33,675 nt of DNA, taken from the IMG/VR virus record IMGVR_UViG_3300010885_013346, positions 1 to 33,675 of that record; one strand, 5' to 3'. This stretch comes from a virus. A program made the translations under genes and the position numbers. Positions 7,395-14,978 of the stretch are shown here, in pieces. How positions within the stretch are numbered: the stretch's first letter is position 1; each line of letters opens with the position of its first letter. Below the pieces are notes generated by a model, which made no database searches, was not told the origin of the DNA, and saw only the letters and a list, made by a program, of their open reading frames with translations.

Positions 7395-8399
7395 ATGAGT
7401 ATACAAGGAAAAAAAAGAATAGGATTATCACCTGATAGTATATTAGAAAAAATATCTGAATATGATATTTATAAAATGTATATGCCTCATCAAAATTGGA
7501 AAATAAATGCTGTTACTCATTCTCCATTTAGAAATGAAAAAAGTCCCTCGTTTATTATTAGTTATAGAAACAATTCTTTAAGATTTATTGATTTTGGAGA
7601 TACTAGTAAAAAAGGTGGATGTTTTGATTTTGTAATGCAGTTATTTGATATACCATTACGTTCAACATTAATAATGATTGATAAAGATTTTGGATTAGGA
7701 ATATATTCTACATCTTCAACAGAAGTATATAAAAAAATTATTTCTAATTATACACAACCTACTGCTACATCTAAACGTGAGTATTTTATTCAAGTTAAAT
7801 CTAGAAAATTTACACATGAAGAATTAGCATATTGGAATGAATATTATCAAGACATAGATGACCTTAGAGCTAACAATGTATATTCAATTGATACTTTATA
7901 TCTAAACAAACAGAAGTTTCCTCTAAAGGACTCTGAGCTTAGATTTGGTTATCTTTATGAAGGACATTGGAAGTTGTATAGACCATTTGCAAGTAAAAAA
8001 GAAAAATGGATGCCTAATAATGTGCCTATTACTATGATGGATGGATTAAACGATATTAAAAATTGTGATGTAGCATTTATTAATAAGAGTAAAAAAGACT
8101 ACATGGTGATGAAAAAAGTATTTCCATGTTGTTGTGCAGTACAGAATGAAGGCTTAGGATGTTTCTCTAAAGAGAACGTTGAGTATCTAAAAGAAAATTC
8201 TGAAAGACAAATTCTCTCTTTTGACGCAGATGAAACTGGTGTAAAAAATTCTCAATTAATAACTAAAAAGTTTGATTTTGAGTATTGTAATGTACCAAAG
8301 ATTTATTTAGGAGAAGGTATCAAGGACTGGGCATTACTTGCAAAGGAGAAAGGACTTAAGACAGTAGAAAAAATACTAAAAGAAAGAAATATAATATGA
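7395..8399 (+). CDS. DnaG-type DNA primase (TOPRIM), zinc ligands missing
   Basis: Primase making RNA primers for the phage fork. The N-terminus has HSPFRNEKSPSFII, the counterpart of CPFHNEKTPSF in DnaG, and GGCFDFV, matching GD-x-FDFV; but the CHC2 zinc-binding Cys/His set is absent. The TOPRIM region includes SFDADETGVKN (compare DxDxAG) and an upstream VAFINKSKKDY where the usual Glu appears to be Lys. I start at ATG 7395; an in-frame TTG at 7368 falls inside the terminator hairpin. It overlaps the next gene by 4 bases. The primase call is good; full activity is uncertain given the substitutions. Confidence 0.82.
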   Translation: MSIQGKKRIGLSPDSILEKISEYDIYKMYMPHQNWKINAVTHSPFRNEKSPSFIISYRNNSLRFIDFGDTSKKGGCFDFVMQLFDIPLRSTLIMIDKDFGLGIYSTSSTEVYKKIISNYTQPTATSKREYFIQVKSRKFTHEELAYWNEYYQDIDDLRANNVYSIDTLYLNKQKFPLKDSELRFGYLYEGHWKLYRPFASKKEKWMPNNVPITMMDGLNDIKNCDVAFINKSKKDYMVMKKVFPCCCAVQNEGLGCFSKENVEYLKENSERQILSFDADETGVKNSQLITKKFDFEYCNVPKIYLGEGIKDWALLAKEKGLKTVEKILKERNII

Positions 8400-8791
8400 A
8401 ATTAACATCAGAAGAACTTAGTGATATAGTAATAGAGAGTCTTTCTCTATCTGTAGTGTTATTAGAAAGATATGAAACAATGAATGAAAATGGTTTGTTT
8501 ACAATGAGATCTAAACAATCTCTTAAAACAGTTATTCCACACATTGAATCATATGTAAGTAAACTTCTTGCTTCTAATCAAGCAGATGAAGAAGAACACA
8601 TGAAAAAAGGTGCTACAGTAGTAGCAGAACTATGTTCAAGAATAGAAAATGCTTTACAAGGAAGAAATGTATTAGACATCTCTTCTAGAAAAACTATTCT
8701 TAAAGATATAGTAGATGAAACAGTTCTTTTTCCACAACAAAAAGAAGAACTTTACGAGAAAATTAGAGATTCAGGAATTTTAGATTATTAA
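8396..8791 (+). CDS. Hypothetical helical protein (131 aa)
   Basis: I do not recognise it. It looks all-helical and acidic, with a Leu/Ser-rich helix near the N-terminus (LSDIVIESLSLSVVLLERYE), a central helix (KTVIPHIESYVSKLLAS) and a C-terminal helix (QQKEELYEKIRDSGIL). The start overlaps the primase stop by 4 bases (ATGA), so it is probably made with primase and might be an accessory to it; that link is positional only. Confidence 0.65.
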   Translation: MKLTSEELSDIVIESLSLSVVLLERYETMNENGLFTMRSKQSLKTVIPHIESYVSKLLASNQADEEEHMKKGATVVAELCSRIENALQGRNVLDISSRKTILKDIVDETVLFPQQKEELYEKIRDSGILDY

Positions 8792-8793
8792 TT

Positions 8794-9015
8794 ATGAGAA
8801 AACAAGCAACATTAAAAGAATTATGTTATGAATATTCTGAAGATGATTTAGATTTAGAACCAACAGAATGGCATTCAGCAAATTGTTTAGTTAAAATATT
8901 TGATGTATATGCTAATGAATTTGCGGAGTGGTCTATAGCAAGAGCTATGGGTATGGATTCTTTCAAATTAAATGATGAAGAATTAGAACAATTTAAAAAA
9001 GAAAAAGGATTATGA
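8794..9015 (+). CDS. Hypothetical acidic protein (73 aa)
   Basis: A short protein rich in Asp/Glu (YSEDDLDLEPTEW) that ends in a charged helix (NDEELEQFKKEKGL). It begins 3 bases after the previous stop with a TTAATT-ATG leader, and its stop overlaps the next small ORF by 4 bases. I know no family for it. Confidence 0.65.
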   Translation: MRKQATLKELCYEYSEDDLDLEPTEWHSANCLVKIFDVYANEFAEWSIARAMGMDSFKLNDEELEQFKKEKGL

Positions 9016-9176
9016 GATGTTCAGACAATGAATTAGAAATGCTTGAAGAAGAAATTCAAGAAAATATTGAGTGGTTATCAACTATAGAGAATGATGACAT
9101 AGAATGTATAGGAATAGAGAACTTAGAAGCTATCCTTACAAGATTTTTTAATAGAAAAATATCATTATCATTATGA
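9012..9176 (+). CDS. Small acidic protein (54 aa)
   Basis: ATG 9012 to TGA 9174-9176, with 4-base ATGA overlaps at both ends, joining the 73-residue gene upstream and the UDG-like gene downstream. The product is strongly acidic (ELEMLEEEIQENIEWL) with a hydrophobic, Arg-bearing end (ILTRFFNRKISLSL). The unknown function may be linked to the UDG-like protein through coupled translation. Small acidic proteins can mimic DNA, but nothing here shows that directly. Confidence 0.6.
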   Translation: MRCSDNELEMLEEEIQENIEWLSTIENDDIECIGIENLEAILTRFFNRKISLSL

Positions 9177-9871
9177 TATGGGAAAAATTTAAAGACAAAT
9201 TTCATTCGAGTTGGCATTCTAAAATACAAAAGTTTATAGAAAGCCCTGAATGTGATGAAATATTTGCTTTTCTTAAATCTAAAAAAGAAGAAGGAATAGA
9301 CATAGCTCCTTCAGCTTTTTGTTTATTTAGAGCATTTAAAGATACAAGTCTTGATGAGTTAAAACTTGTTATAATTGGTGAAAATCCATATAATACATTT
9401 GTAGATGATGTTCCAATTGATACAGGAATATTATTTGGTGCTAACACAAGAATACAACCAAACCTACAAGAGTTTTATGCTGGGATTGAAAATGAAATGT
9501 ATAATGGACTTAATCTTAATATTATTTATGATTATGATTTAGAACATTACACCTCTCAAGGTATACTTATGATACCAAGTAGTTTTACTATTGAAAGAGA
9601 TGCTGAAAAAGGTCATAATAAAATATGGAAACCTTTTATGGAATATATATTAAAAGAAATAATAGCATATACAGGAGTACCAATATTATTTTTAGGAAAA
9701 AGTAAACAATATATGCCAGCAATGGAACAATCAAATTATTGTTATTCTCTTCCTATGCCAGTATTTGGTAATATATGGAATACAGAAGAAGTAATTAAAA
9801 AAATTAATGCTGATATATGGGATACCAATGAAGAAGTAATACTTTGGAGAACTATAGAATTACCATTTTAA
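9173..9871 (+). CDS. Uracil-DNA glycosylase-fold protein with altered active site
   Basis: This 232-residue protein keeps the framework of family 1 UDG. LVIIGENPYN (65-74) aligns with VVILGQDPYH; a DTGILFGAN stretch follows it in place of GLCFSV; QGILMIPSSFTIERDAEKGH matches the QGVLLLNTxLTV-A-H region; and VPILFLGKSKQY matches the LWGK strand. However, the catalytic Asp of GQDPYH is Asn71 and its His is Asn74, and I find no clear HPSPLS loop. Ordinary uracil excision is therefore doubtful. It may have become a DNA-binding or uracil-sensing protein, or have moved its catalytic residue. UDG-like genes are common in phage replication blocks. Confidence 0.72.
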   Translation: MIWEKFKDKFHSSWHSKIQKFIESPECDEIFAFLKSKKEEGIDIAPSAFCLFRAFKDTSLDELKLVIIGENPYNTFVDDVPIDTGILFGANTRIQPNLQEFYAGIENEMYNGLNLNIIYDYDLEHYTSQGILMIPSSFTIERDAEKGHNKIWKPFMEYILKEIIAYTGVPILFLGKSKQYMPAMEQSNYCYSLPMPVFGNIWNTEEVIKKINADIWDTNEEVILWRTIELPF

Positions 9872-9884
9872 AACAATTAAAATT

Positions 9885-10217
9885 ATGGAAAATAGATTAA
9901 TAGAATTAAAAGATTTAGAAATGGGAGATGAGATATTAATATCTTGTCAATCTTTTTTTAAGTATTTAAAGGTGTTAGTAAAACCAACACTTAGTAAAAC
10001 AAAAGTACATTGGCATACAGGTCAACCATTGTATGGAAATATTAAATGTTCTACAAGACAAAATGAAGTGGTTACTTATTCTTATACAGATTCTGTAGGA
10101 AGTGTTCATAACAGAATACAAAAAACATGGATAGTAACATCAGAAGAACATAATAAAATTATATCACAAGATCTTTCTAGAAGACAGATTTGGTTAGTAA
10201 AAAAAGAAACAATTTAA
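9885..10217 (+). CDS. Hypothetical protein (110 aa)
   Basis: Beta-rich protein beginning MENRLIELKDLEMGDEIL, where the segment DLEMGDEILISC resembles the first strands of small SH3-like or Hint-like barrels, too weak for a call. The middle has THWHTG-like His/Trp residues (KVHWHTGQPLYGN). The leader is AAAACAATTAAAATT. Followed closely by another small gene with a similar leader. Confidence 0.65.
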   Translation: MENRLIELKDLEMGDEILISCQSFFKYLKVLVKPTLSKTKVHWHTGQPLYGNIKCSTRQNEVVTYSYTDSVGSVHNRIQKTWIVTSEEHNKIISQDLSRRQIWLVKKETI

Positions 10218-10221
10218 AATT

Positions 10222-10377
10222 ATGAAAGAAAACAATTTAAGAATAGAGGTTTGTGAACATACAAACAAACCTGTTGTTCAAGAGAGATTTGGTGAGGAAT
10301 GGGTATGCATTCACGATGAAACTAGAGAAGAAGAGTTAGAGAACATTAAACAAGTAACAGAACTATTAAAAAATTAA
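10222..10377 (+). CDS. Small acidic protein (51 aa)
   Basis: A short ORF between the 110-residue gene and rIIA, with a TTTAAAATT-ATG leader matching its neighbours and a stop 4 bases before the rIIA start. The product has CEHTNKPVVQERFGEEWVC, with two Cys and one His that could bind metal, and an acidic helical tail (EEELENIKQVTELL). No known family. Confidence 0.6.
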   Translation: MKENNLRIEVCEHTNKPVVQERFGEEWVCIHDETREEELENIKQVTELLKN

Positions 10378-10381
10378 AATT

Positions 10382-12682
10382 ATGATATTAGAAAAACAAA
10401 CAGAAGCAAACGTCCTAAATGATGGACAATCACAAGAATCAATTGGTATGAGCTTAGACTTAGATTCTGCACAAATATTGATGCAGATGTTAAGTAAGAA
10501 TTTATATTCTGATGATATTGGCTCTGCTATCAGAGAATGTGCAAGTAATGCACTAGATAGCCATAGAAGAGCTGGAGTAGACACACCAATTGTAGTTTCA
10601 TTTAAAGCATCTTCATATAACAATTATGAATTTTGTGTAGAAGATTTTGGTATAGGTTTAGATGCTGATGATGTAAGAAACATTATTAGTAAATATGGTA
10701 AGTCTACTAAAAGAAACAGTTCTACAGAATTAGGTATGATGGGCCTTGGTTTCAAGGCTCCTCTTGCATATTCTAGTAGTTTCTACTTTGTATGTAGAAA
10801 AGATGGAATGGAACGTAAATATATGATGTATGAAGGAGAAGATACTAACACTATCGATCTTTTATATGAAAAAGAAACAGAAGAAGTTAATGGTGTTAAG
10901 ATTATTATTCCTGTTAAGTATAATGACAAATGGCAGTTCTTTAAAAAGATAAAAGAACAACTTTGTTATTTTGAAAGTGTATACTTTGATGTACCAGAAG
11001 ATGCTACTATTACTAATGAGTTTGTAATTAGTAGACATCCACATTTTCAGTTCTCTGAACTATCTACAGACACTAATTTACATATCTGTTTAGATAATGT
11101 ATATTATCCTTTAGATTTTGAGAAAATGGGTATTGATAGAATTCAGTTTCCTATAGCTCTTAGATTTTCATTAAGTGATGGATTATATCCAACACCAAAT
11201 AGAGAAAGCATTCGATATACACAAGAAGCTAAACAAATCATTCAAGCTAAACTTGGTCAAGTGGCAGATTATTTTGTTACTAAGTATAATGATGAAATCA
11301 CTGAAGGTAATGACATTAAATCTGTTATTAATCATCTTGAAAAAAATGGACATCATATTGCTATGGCTAATGGTAAAAAACAAAGCATTGTTGCATTTAT
11401 TAGATATGCTCAAGTTCAGCCAATTGTACCAGAGTTAGAGGGAGTTAAATTAATAGATTTTCCTGAGTTGTACAAAAAGTATAGAAACAATATGTTAACT
11501 GATTCATATCCTTCTAAATTCTTATTGAGATATAAAAGAATGCAAAATGTAGATAAACATTATGTATATGGATATAATTTAGAAAACATTTGTAATGGAA
11601 TTTGTAATGTTTGGGTGTACGAAGATAAATTAGCTGGTATAAAGAAAGATTATTTAAGAGTTACATGTGTAGAAAGTGATTATAATTTCTTTGTTAAAAA
11701 AGCTACTCCTATGAAATTAGGTCATCGTAGTAGATTTGATCTTCATACATATTATCATTTATTAAATCTTGGTAGTTTTGCTAAAGAACAATGGAGAGAT
11801 GTGATTAAAGAATATCAATACATAATGTCATTGATTGAATCAAATTTTACAGATCTTGATGAGTTTGTTATACCACAAGAATTTATTGATGGTAAGAAAA
11901 AAGCTAAAGTGGTAAAACTTGGTGTAGCTACAACTAAAAGAACAAAGCTTCAAGGAGAAATTGTTTGTAAAAAAGGTGTACCTTTAATGCGATATAATGA
12001 TGGAAGAAAGTGTAAATTTGATTCACAAATCTATAAGTTAGAGGATCTTGAAAAATCTAAACATTTAAAAGTTTATACTCATCATGATGATTATTTAAAG
12101 CTTGATGCTTTATATGGTATGATGGAAAAACAAAAGATGGAAGTAATAACATTTTCTGCTAGAGAACTTAAGATAGTTGATCAACTAGAAATACACAATT
12201 TAATATCGTACGACAAATTTATGGAAGGAAAAACAGCACCATTTAAAAGAATAGTTACATCAACAGTGATTGATCAATTAATAACTAGATACAGATGGGT
12301 ATTTGACAAAAGAGAAATAATAAAACATACTTCTACTGATTTATTTAATAAACTAGAAACATTAGCTGAATATAGACGTAAAAATTATATCTATACAGAT
12401 AATGAATTAACAACGTCAATGTTAGAAGTGGCTAAAACACATAACTTATTTGATCCTAACATTTATCCAGAATATTTGGAAATGTTAAATATATTAGATA
12501 AACTTGTGTTCTTAAATCCTTTATGTCAAAGAATAGGATATTGTAGTTCTGAAGATCCAATTATAAATGTAATGACTGATCTTTTTAAGTATTACAAACA
12601 TAGAGTAAATTTAAGCCATTATAACATTAGAATCAATGAAGAAGTGTTAACAGAAGAGAACGTTGAACAATTAATAGATTAA
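10382..12682 (+). CDS. rIIA: rIIA-like GHKL-family ATPase
   Basis: A 766-residue protein whose N-terminus is a GHKL (Hsp90/MutL-type) ATP-binding domain. The N box is IRECASNALDSH (E52, N56). The G1 box is VEDFGIGLD (D88, G90, G92). The G2 box is ELGMMGLGFKAPLAYS (G118-G123). With an rIIB-like gene just downstream, this is the phage rIIA partner. In T4, RIIA/RIIB act at the membrane and are needed on lambda lysogens; the mechanism is not settled. The leader is AATTAAAATT. The rest of the protein (about 250-766) has no motif that I can name. Confidence 0.9.
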   Translation: MILEKQTEANVLNDGQSQESIGMSLDLDSAQILMQMLSKNLYSDDIGSAIRECASNALDSHRRAGVDTPIVVSFKASSYNNYEFCVEDFGIGLDADDVRNIISKYGKSTKRNSSTELGMMGLGFKAPLAYSSSFYFVCRKDGMERKYMMYEGEDTNTIDLLYEKETEEVNGVKIIIPVKYNDKWQFFKKIKEQLCYFESVYFDVPEDATITNEFVISRHPHFQFSELSTDTNLHICLDNVYYPLDFEKMGIDRIQFPIALRFSLSDGLYPTPNRESIRYTQEAKQIIQAKLGQVADYFVTKYNDEITEGNDIKSVINHLEKNGHHIAMANGKKQSIVAFIRYAQVQPIVPELEGVKLIDFPELYKKYRNNMLTDSYPSKFLLRYKRMQNVDKHYVYGYNLENICNGICNVWVYEDKLAGIKKDYLRVTCVESDYNFFVKKATPMKLGHRSRFDLHTYYHLLNLGSFAKEQWRDVIKEYQYIMSLIESNFTDLDEFVIPQEFIDGKKKAKVVKLGVATTKRTKLQGEIVCKKGVPLMRYNDGRKCKFDSQIYKLEDLEKSKHLKVYTHHDDYLKLDALYGMMEKQKMEVITFSARELKIVDQLEIHNLISYDKFMEGKTAPFKRIVTSTVIDQLITRYRWVFDKREIIKHTSTDLFNKLETLAEYRRKNYIYTDNELTTSMLEVAKTHNLFDPNIYPEYLEMLNILDKLVFLNPLCQRIGYCSSEDPIINVMTDLFKYYKHRVNLSHYNIRINEEVLTEENVEQLID

Positions 12683-12684
12683 TT

Positions 12685-12792
12685 ATGTATAGTGATTGCT
12701 GTGGAGCATATTCAGAATATGCTGATGACATAGATATATGTCCAGATTGTAAAGAACATTGTGAATTTATAAGTGAAGAAGAAGAAGATTAG
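12685..12792 (+). CDS. Small zinc-ribbon-like protein (35 aa)
   Basis: A 35-residue ORF from ATG 12685 to TAG 12790-12792, two bases after the rIIA stop. Its five Cys fall as CC then CPDC then HC (YSDCCGAYSEY, ICPDCKEHCEF), consistent with a minimal zinc ribbon, and the tail is purely acidic (SEEEED). It is too short for most gene finders. Position between rIIA and rIIB suggests it is co-transcribed with them. A terminator hairpin follows. Confidence 0.55.
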   Translation: MYSDCCGAYSEYADDIDICPDCKEHCEFISEEEED

Positions 12793-12798
12793 TAAAAC

Positions 12799-12822
12799 AG
12801 GGGCAGAAATGCCCCTTAATTT
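12799..12822 (+). terminator. Hairpin, probable weak terminator between rIIA and rIIB
   Basis: AGGGGCA (12799-12805), loop GAAA (12806-12809), TGCCCCT (12810-12816), then TAATTT. A perfect 7-bp GC-rich stem closed by a GNRA tetraloop, in otherwise AT-rich DNA. The U-tract is poor (TTAATTT), so it may be a partial terminator or an mRNA-stabilising hairpin rather than a full stop. Confidence 0.6.
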
Positions 12823-12846
12823 AAAAACAATTAATTAATAAATAAA

Positions 12847-13428
12847 ATGAAAAACAAATTTTTAAAATTAGAATGGTTTAAAGAAACCGCAGAAAGAGCA
12901 ATTGAGAAAGTAGTAGCAAGCAAGCTAGAAAGTCTTATGGAAGAAGACCAACCAGAAACTTCTCCAAGTATTTCAGAAAGACAGTATTTTAGTATGAAAC
13001 TAGTTAATGATACACTTACTGTAGTATTGTTAGATGGAACTATATTAAGTAAACCTGGAGCAGAAGAACAAGATTATTTTAATATTGTAGCTGCTAAAGA
13101 TGAAGATGAAATACGTTATATCATTTCTTCTAGTCAAGTGAGAGAAGATGTTGAAAAAGTAAAAGCTGAACAAGTTAGAATAAAAGCTTTACAACAAGGA
13201 ATTCAATTACTTGGTCAACTTGATGATTTTACTGTAGAAGGAAATAGTGTAACAATGAATGGTACATCTAGAAAACTTCCTCAATTATTAGTAGAAAAGT
13301 TTATTGAAGTAGTTGCTAGAGTATGTACTGAATCTTCTGAAGAAGTACTTTGTGTACAATTAAATCAGGATGATGAGTATACAGCATTGAAAAACTTTTT
13401 TATGTGGTGTTGTTTACCCAAGAGCTGA
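12847..13428 (+). CDS. rIIB: rIIB-like protein, N-terminal part (frame ends early)
   Basis: This 193-residue ORF is the first part of an rIIB-like protein. It ends VEGNSVTMNGTSRKLPQLLV, then DEYTALKNFFMWCCLPKS and stops at TGA 13426-13428. In rIIB-like proteins the F-x(2)-W-x-L segment runs on into a P-rich turn and an L-x-FL helix. Here that continuation (PRAEVAHELYRFLEE) is present, but in the +1 frame from base 13418. Codon 191 is CCC followed by A, so a +1 slip CCC to CCA would rejoin the two ORFs into one 504-residue protein. The start follows AATTAATAAATAAA with no Shine-Dalgarno. Confidence 0.82.
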   Translation: MKNKFLKLEWFKETAERAIEKVVASKLESLMEEDQPETSPSISERQYFSMKLVNDTLTVVLLDGTILSKPGAEEQDYFNIVAAKDEDEIRYIISSSQVREDVEKVKAEQVRIKALQQGIQLLGQLDDFTVEGNSVTMNGTSRKLPQLLVEKFIEVVARVCTESSEEVLCVQLNQDDEYTALKNFFMWCCLPKS

Positions 13429-13429
13429 A

Positions 13430-14362
13430 GTGGCACATGAACTATATAGATTCTTAGAAGAAAATAGTTTTAGAATAACTAGACAAGGATTTGTTGTAGC
13501 TCTTAGAAATGTTGTAACTCTTCATGGATCCCCAGAATTAGTTCATTTTGTAAGTAATACTTATAATAAAGTGAAAGCTGTATGGAAGAAAAACCCAGAT
13601 TATTACACAATATTTTTAGAGGATGGAGAGTATAAACTTATACATGATTCTGCTTTAACAACAATTGAAACTCACACATCTACAATGTGTCAAGAATGTG
13701 ATGGAGAAGGTGGATTTGAAGATTGGGATGATGAATGGGAAGATTGTGATAATTGTGATGGATCAGGAGAAGTTGAACCTTATACATATTCTATAGAAGT
13801 TCCTGTAAATCATGGACAAAGAATTGGTGGGTTAACTGAATTGTATTTAGATCTTCCTAATAGAGAAGAAAATAGATTTACTGATGATTGGACCAAAACA
13901 TTTGATATTCGTATTGGGCAAGTGACTAGTATGCCTAAAGAAGAATGTAACTGGAGTACACAAGATTGTGCTGCTGCAGGATTACACTTCACTGCTGATC
14001 AAATCCATTATGTAGGATGTGGAGACCAATCTGTTATTGTTCTTATTAATCCTATGAAAGTGGTAGGTATTGGACAACATAAAGGTAGATGTTTTGAATA
14101 TCTTCCAATTATGACTGTTCCAAGAGAAGAAGCTACAAGTATATTACATGATGGAATGTTTGATACATTACAATTAGATGAAAGTTATGCTATTCGTGAA
14201 TTAGAGTCTCTTGCAGAAAAAGCTAAAGAAGGATTTGCAGCTGAATCTAGAAAGTATGAATTTAACATGCCAGCTATATCAGCTTTAGAAATTAATGCAA
14301 TTGTTGCCAATCTTAGTGAAATGAAAGCTAAGATAACTAATCGTGTTATTACGATTAAATAA
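13430..14362 (+). CDS. rIIB: rIIB-like protein, C-terminal part (+1 frame)
   Basis: This is the rest of rIIB. The only start codon is GTG 13430, but the matching reading runs upstream without a stop to 13391, and homology-like sequence begins at 13418 (PRAEVAHELYRFLEEN). FRITRQGFVVALRNVV matches the rIIB segment where the protein reads ..it.dG.f.A.r.V. A Cys-rich insert, CQECDGEGG and CDNCDGSGE, resembles DnaJ zinc knuckles. The end has DCAAAGLHFTADQIHYVGCG and VIVLINPMKVVGI, the conserved rIIB C-terminus. It may be made by frameshifting, from the GTG, or not at all if the gene is broken. Confidence 0.85.
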   Translation: MAHELYRFLEENSFRITRQGFVVALRNVVTLHGSPELVHFVSNTYNKVKAVWKKNPDYYTIFLEDGEYKLIHDSALTTIETHTSTMCQECDGEGGFEDWDDEWEDCDNCDGSGEVEPYTYSIEVPVNHGQRIGGLTELYLDLPNREENRFTDDWTKTFDIRIGQVTSMPKEECNWSTQDCAAAGLHFTADQIHYVGCGDQSVIVLINPMKVVGIGQHKGRCFEYLPIMTVPREEATSILHDGMFDTLQLDESYAIRELESLAEKAKEGFAAESRKYEFNMPAISALEINAIVANLSEMKAKITNRVITIK

Positions 14363-14373
14363 TAATTAATATA

Positions 14374-14411
14374 GTTATGCCATGAATATTTTCTTATATT
14401 TGTGGCATAAC
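14374..14411 (+). promoter_or_regulatory. Inverted repeat with TATATTTG element before the HNH gene
   Basis: GTTATGCCA (14374-14382) and TGGCATAAC (14403-14411) are perfect 9-bp inverted arms. The 20-nt space between them ends in TATATTTG (14395-14402), the Bacteroidota -7 consensus, directly against the right arm. The HNH start codon is 14 nt after the right arm. A -33 element is not convincing. It may be a promoter under a palindromic operator, or a terminator joined to a promoter. Confidence 0.55.
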
Positions 14412-14425
14412 TTAATTATAACAAT

Positions 14426-14815
14426 ATGGCAAAGAGAGTATTAGTCCCAAAGATAAGAAATGCAGGAACATTAAGTGAAAGTGCATTCTGGTCTTTTATT
14501 AGAAGTTCTTTAAGAAGAAGAACAATGGTGTGGTTACCTATAAGACAATGTAAGCTAAATGCTAAAAGACCTTATAAAGGAATTAACAAACGTCAAAAAT
14601 TTGAATACAAATGCAATGTTTGTAAAAAACATTTTCCTGAAAAAGAAGTTAGTGTAGATCATATAAAACCTGTAGGAACATTAACATGTGCAGCAGATTT
14701 ACCTTTATTTGTAGAAAATCTTTTTTGTGAAGAACATAATCTACAAACAATTTGCTCTAAATGCCATGATGCTAAAACATTAAAAGAAAAACAAACTAAA
14801 AATAAAACATTATGA
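14426..14815 (+). CDS. HNH endonuclease
   Basis: A 129-residue HNH nuclease. Structural zinc is held by two CxxC knuckles, C63-C66 (CNVC) and C110-C113 (CSKC). The active site is DHI (78-80, with His79), N105 in EEHN, and the CH of SKCHDAKT (His114). The N-terminal third is basic (FIRSSLRRRTMVW). Small HNH enzymes in phages act as homing nucleases, in packaging or in DNA processing; no terminase gene is in this window, so homing or host/phage DNA cleavage is more likely. It has its own upstream regulatory hairpin and overlaps the next small gene by 4 bases. Confidence 0.88.
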   Translation: MAKRVLVPKIRNAGTLSESAFWSFIRSSLRRRTMVWLPIRQCKLNAKRPYKGINKRQKFEYKCNVCKKHFPEKEVSVDHIKPVGTLTCAADLPLFVENLFCEEHNLQTICSKCHDAKTLKEKQTKNKTL

Positions 14816-14970
14816 TAAAGAATATTATAAGTAGAATCACTATGGTAAGAACATCTCAAGAAGGATTTTGGGATCCTGGAGCTAATAAAAAAATATACTA
14901 TTGGCAAGATTATTATTTTGACATATACTTAGCTTCTTCAAAATGGGGAATAAGAATTAAAATTAAATAA
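14812..14970 (+). CDS. Hypothetical protein (52 aa)
   Basis: ATG 14812 to TAA 14968-14970, overlapping the HNH stop by 4 bases (ATGA). The product is basic and aromatic (GFWDPGANKKIYYWQDYYFD). Not recognised. The ATGA junction and its 8-base gap to the next gene support it. Confidence 0.55.
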   Translation: MIKNIISRITMVRTSQEGFWDPGANKKIYYWQDYYFDIYLASSKWGIRIKIK

Positions 14971-14978
14971 ATAAAAAA

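Noticed and set aside
10862-11044. Hydrophobic minus-strand ORF within rIIA
   Set aside because: It is the reverse of an AT-rich coding stretch; Phe/Ile/Asn-rich products arise from this by chance.
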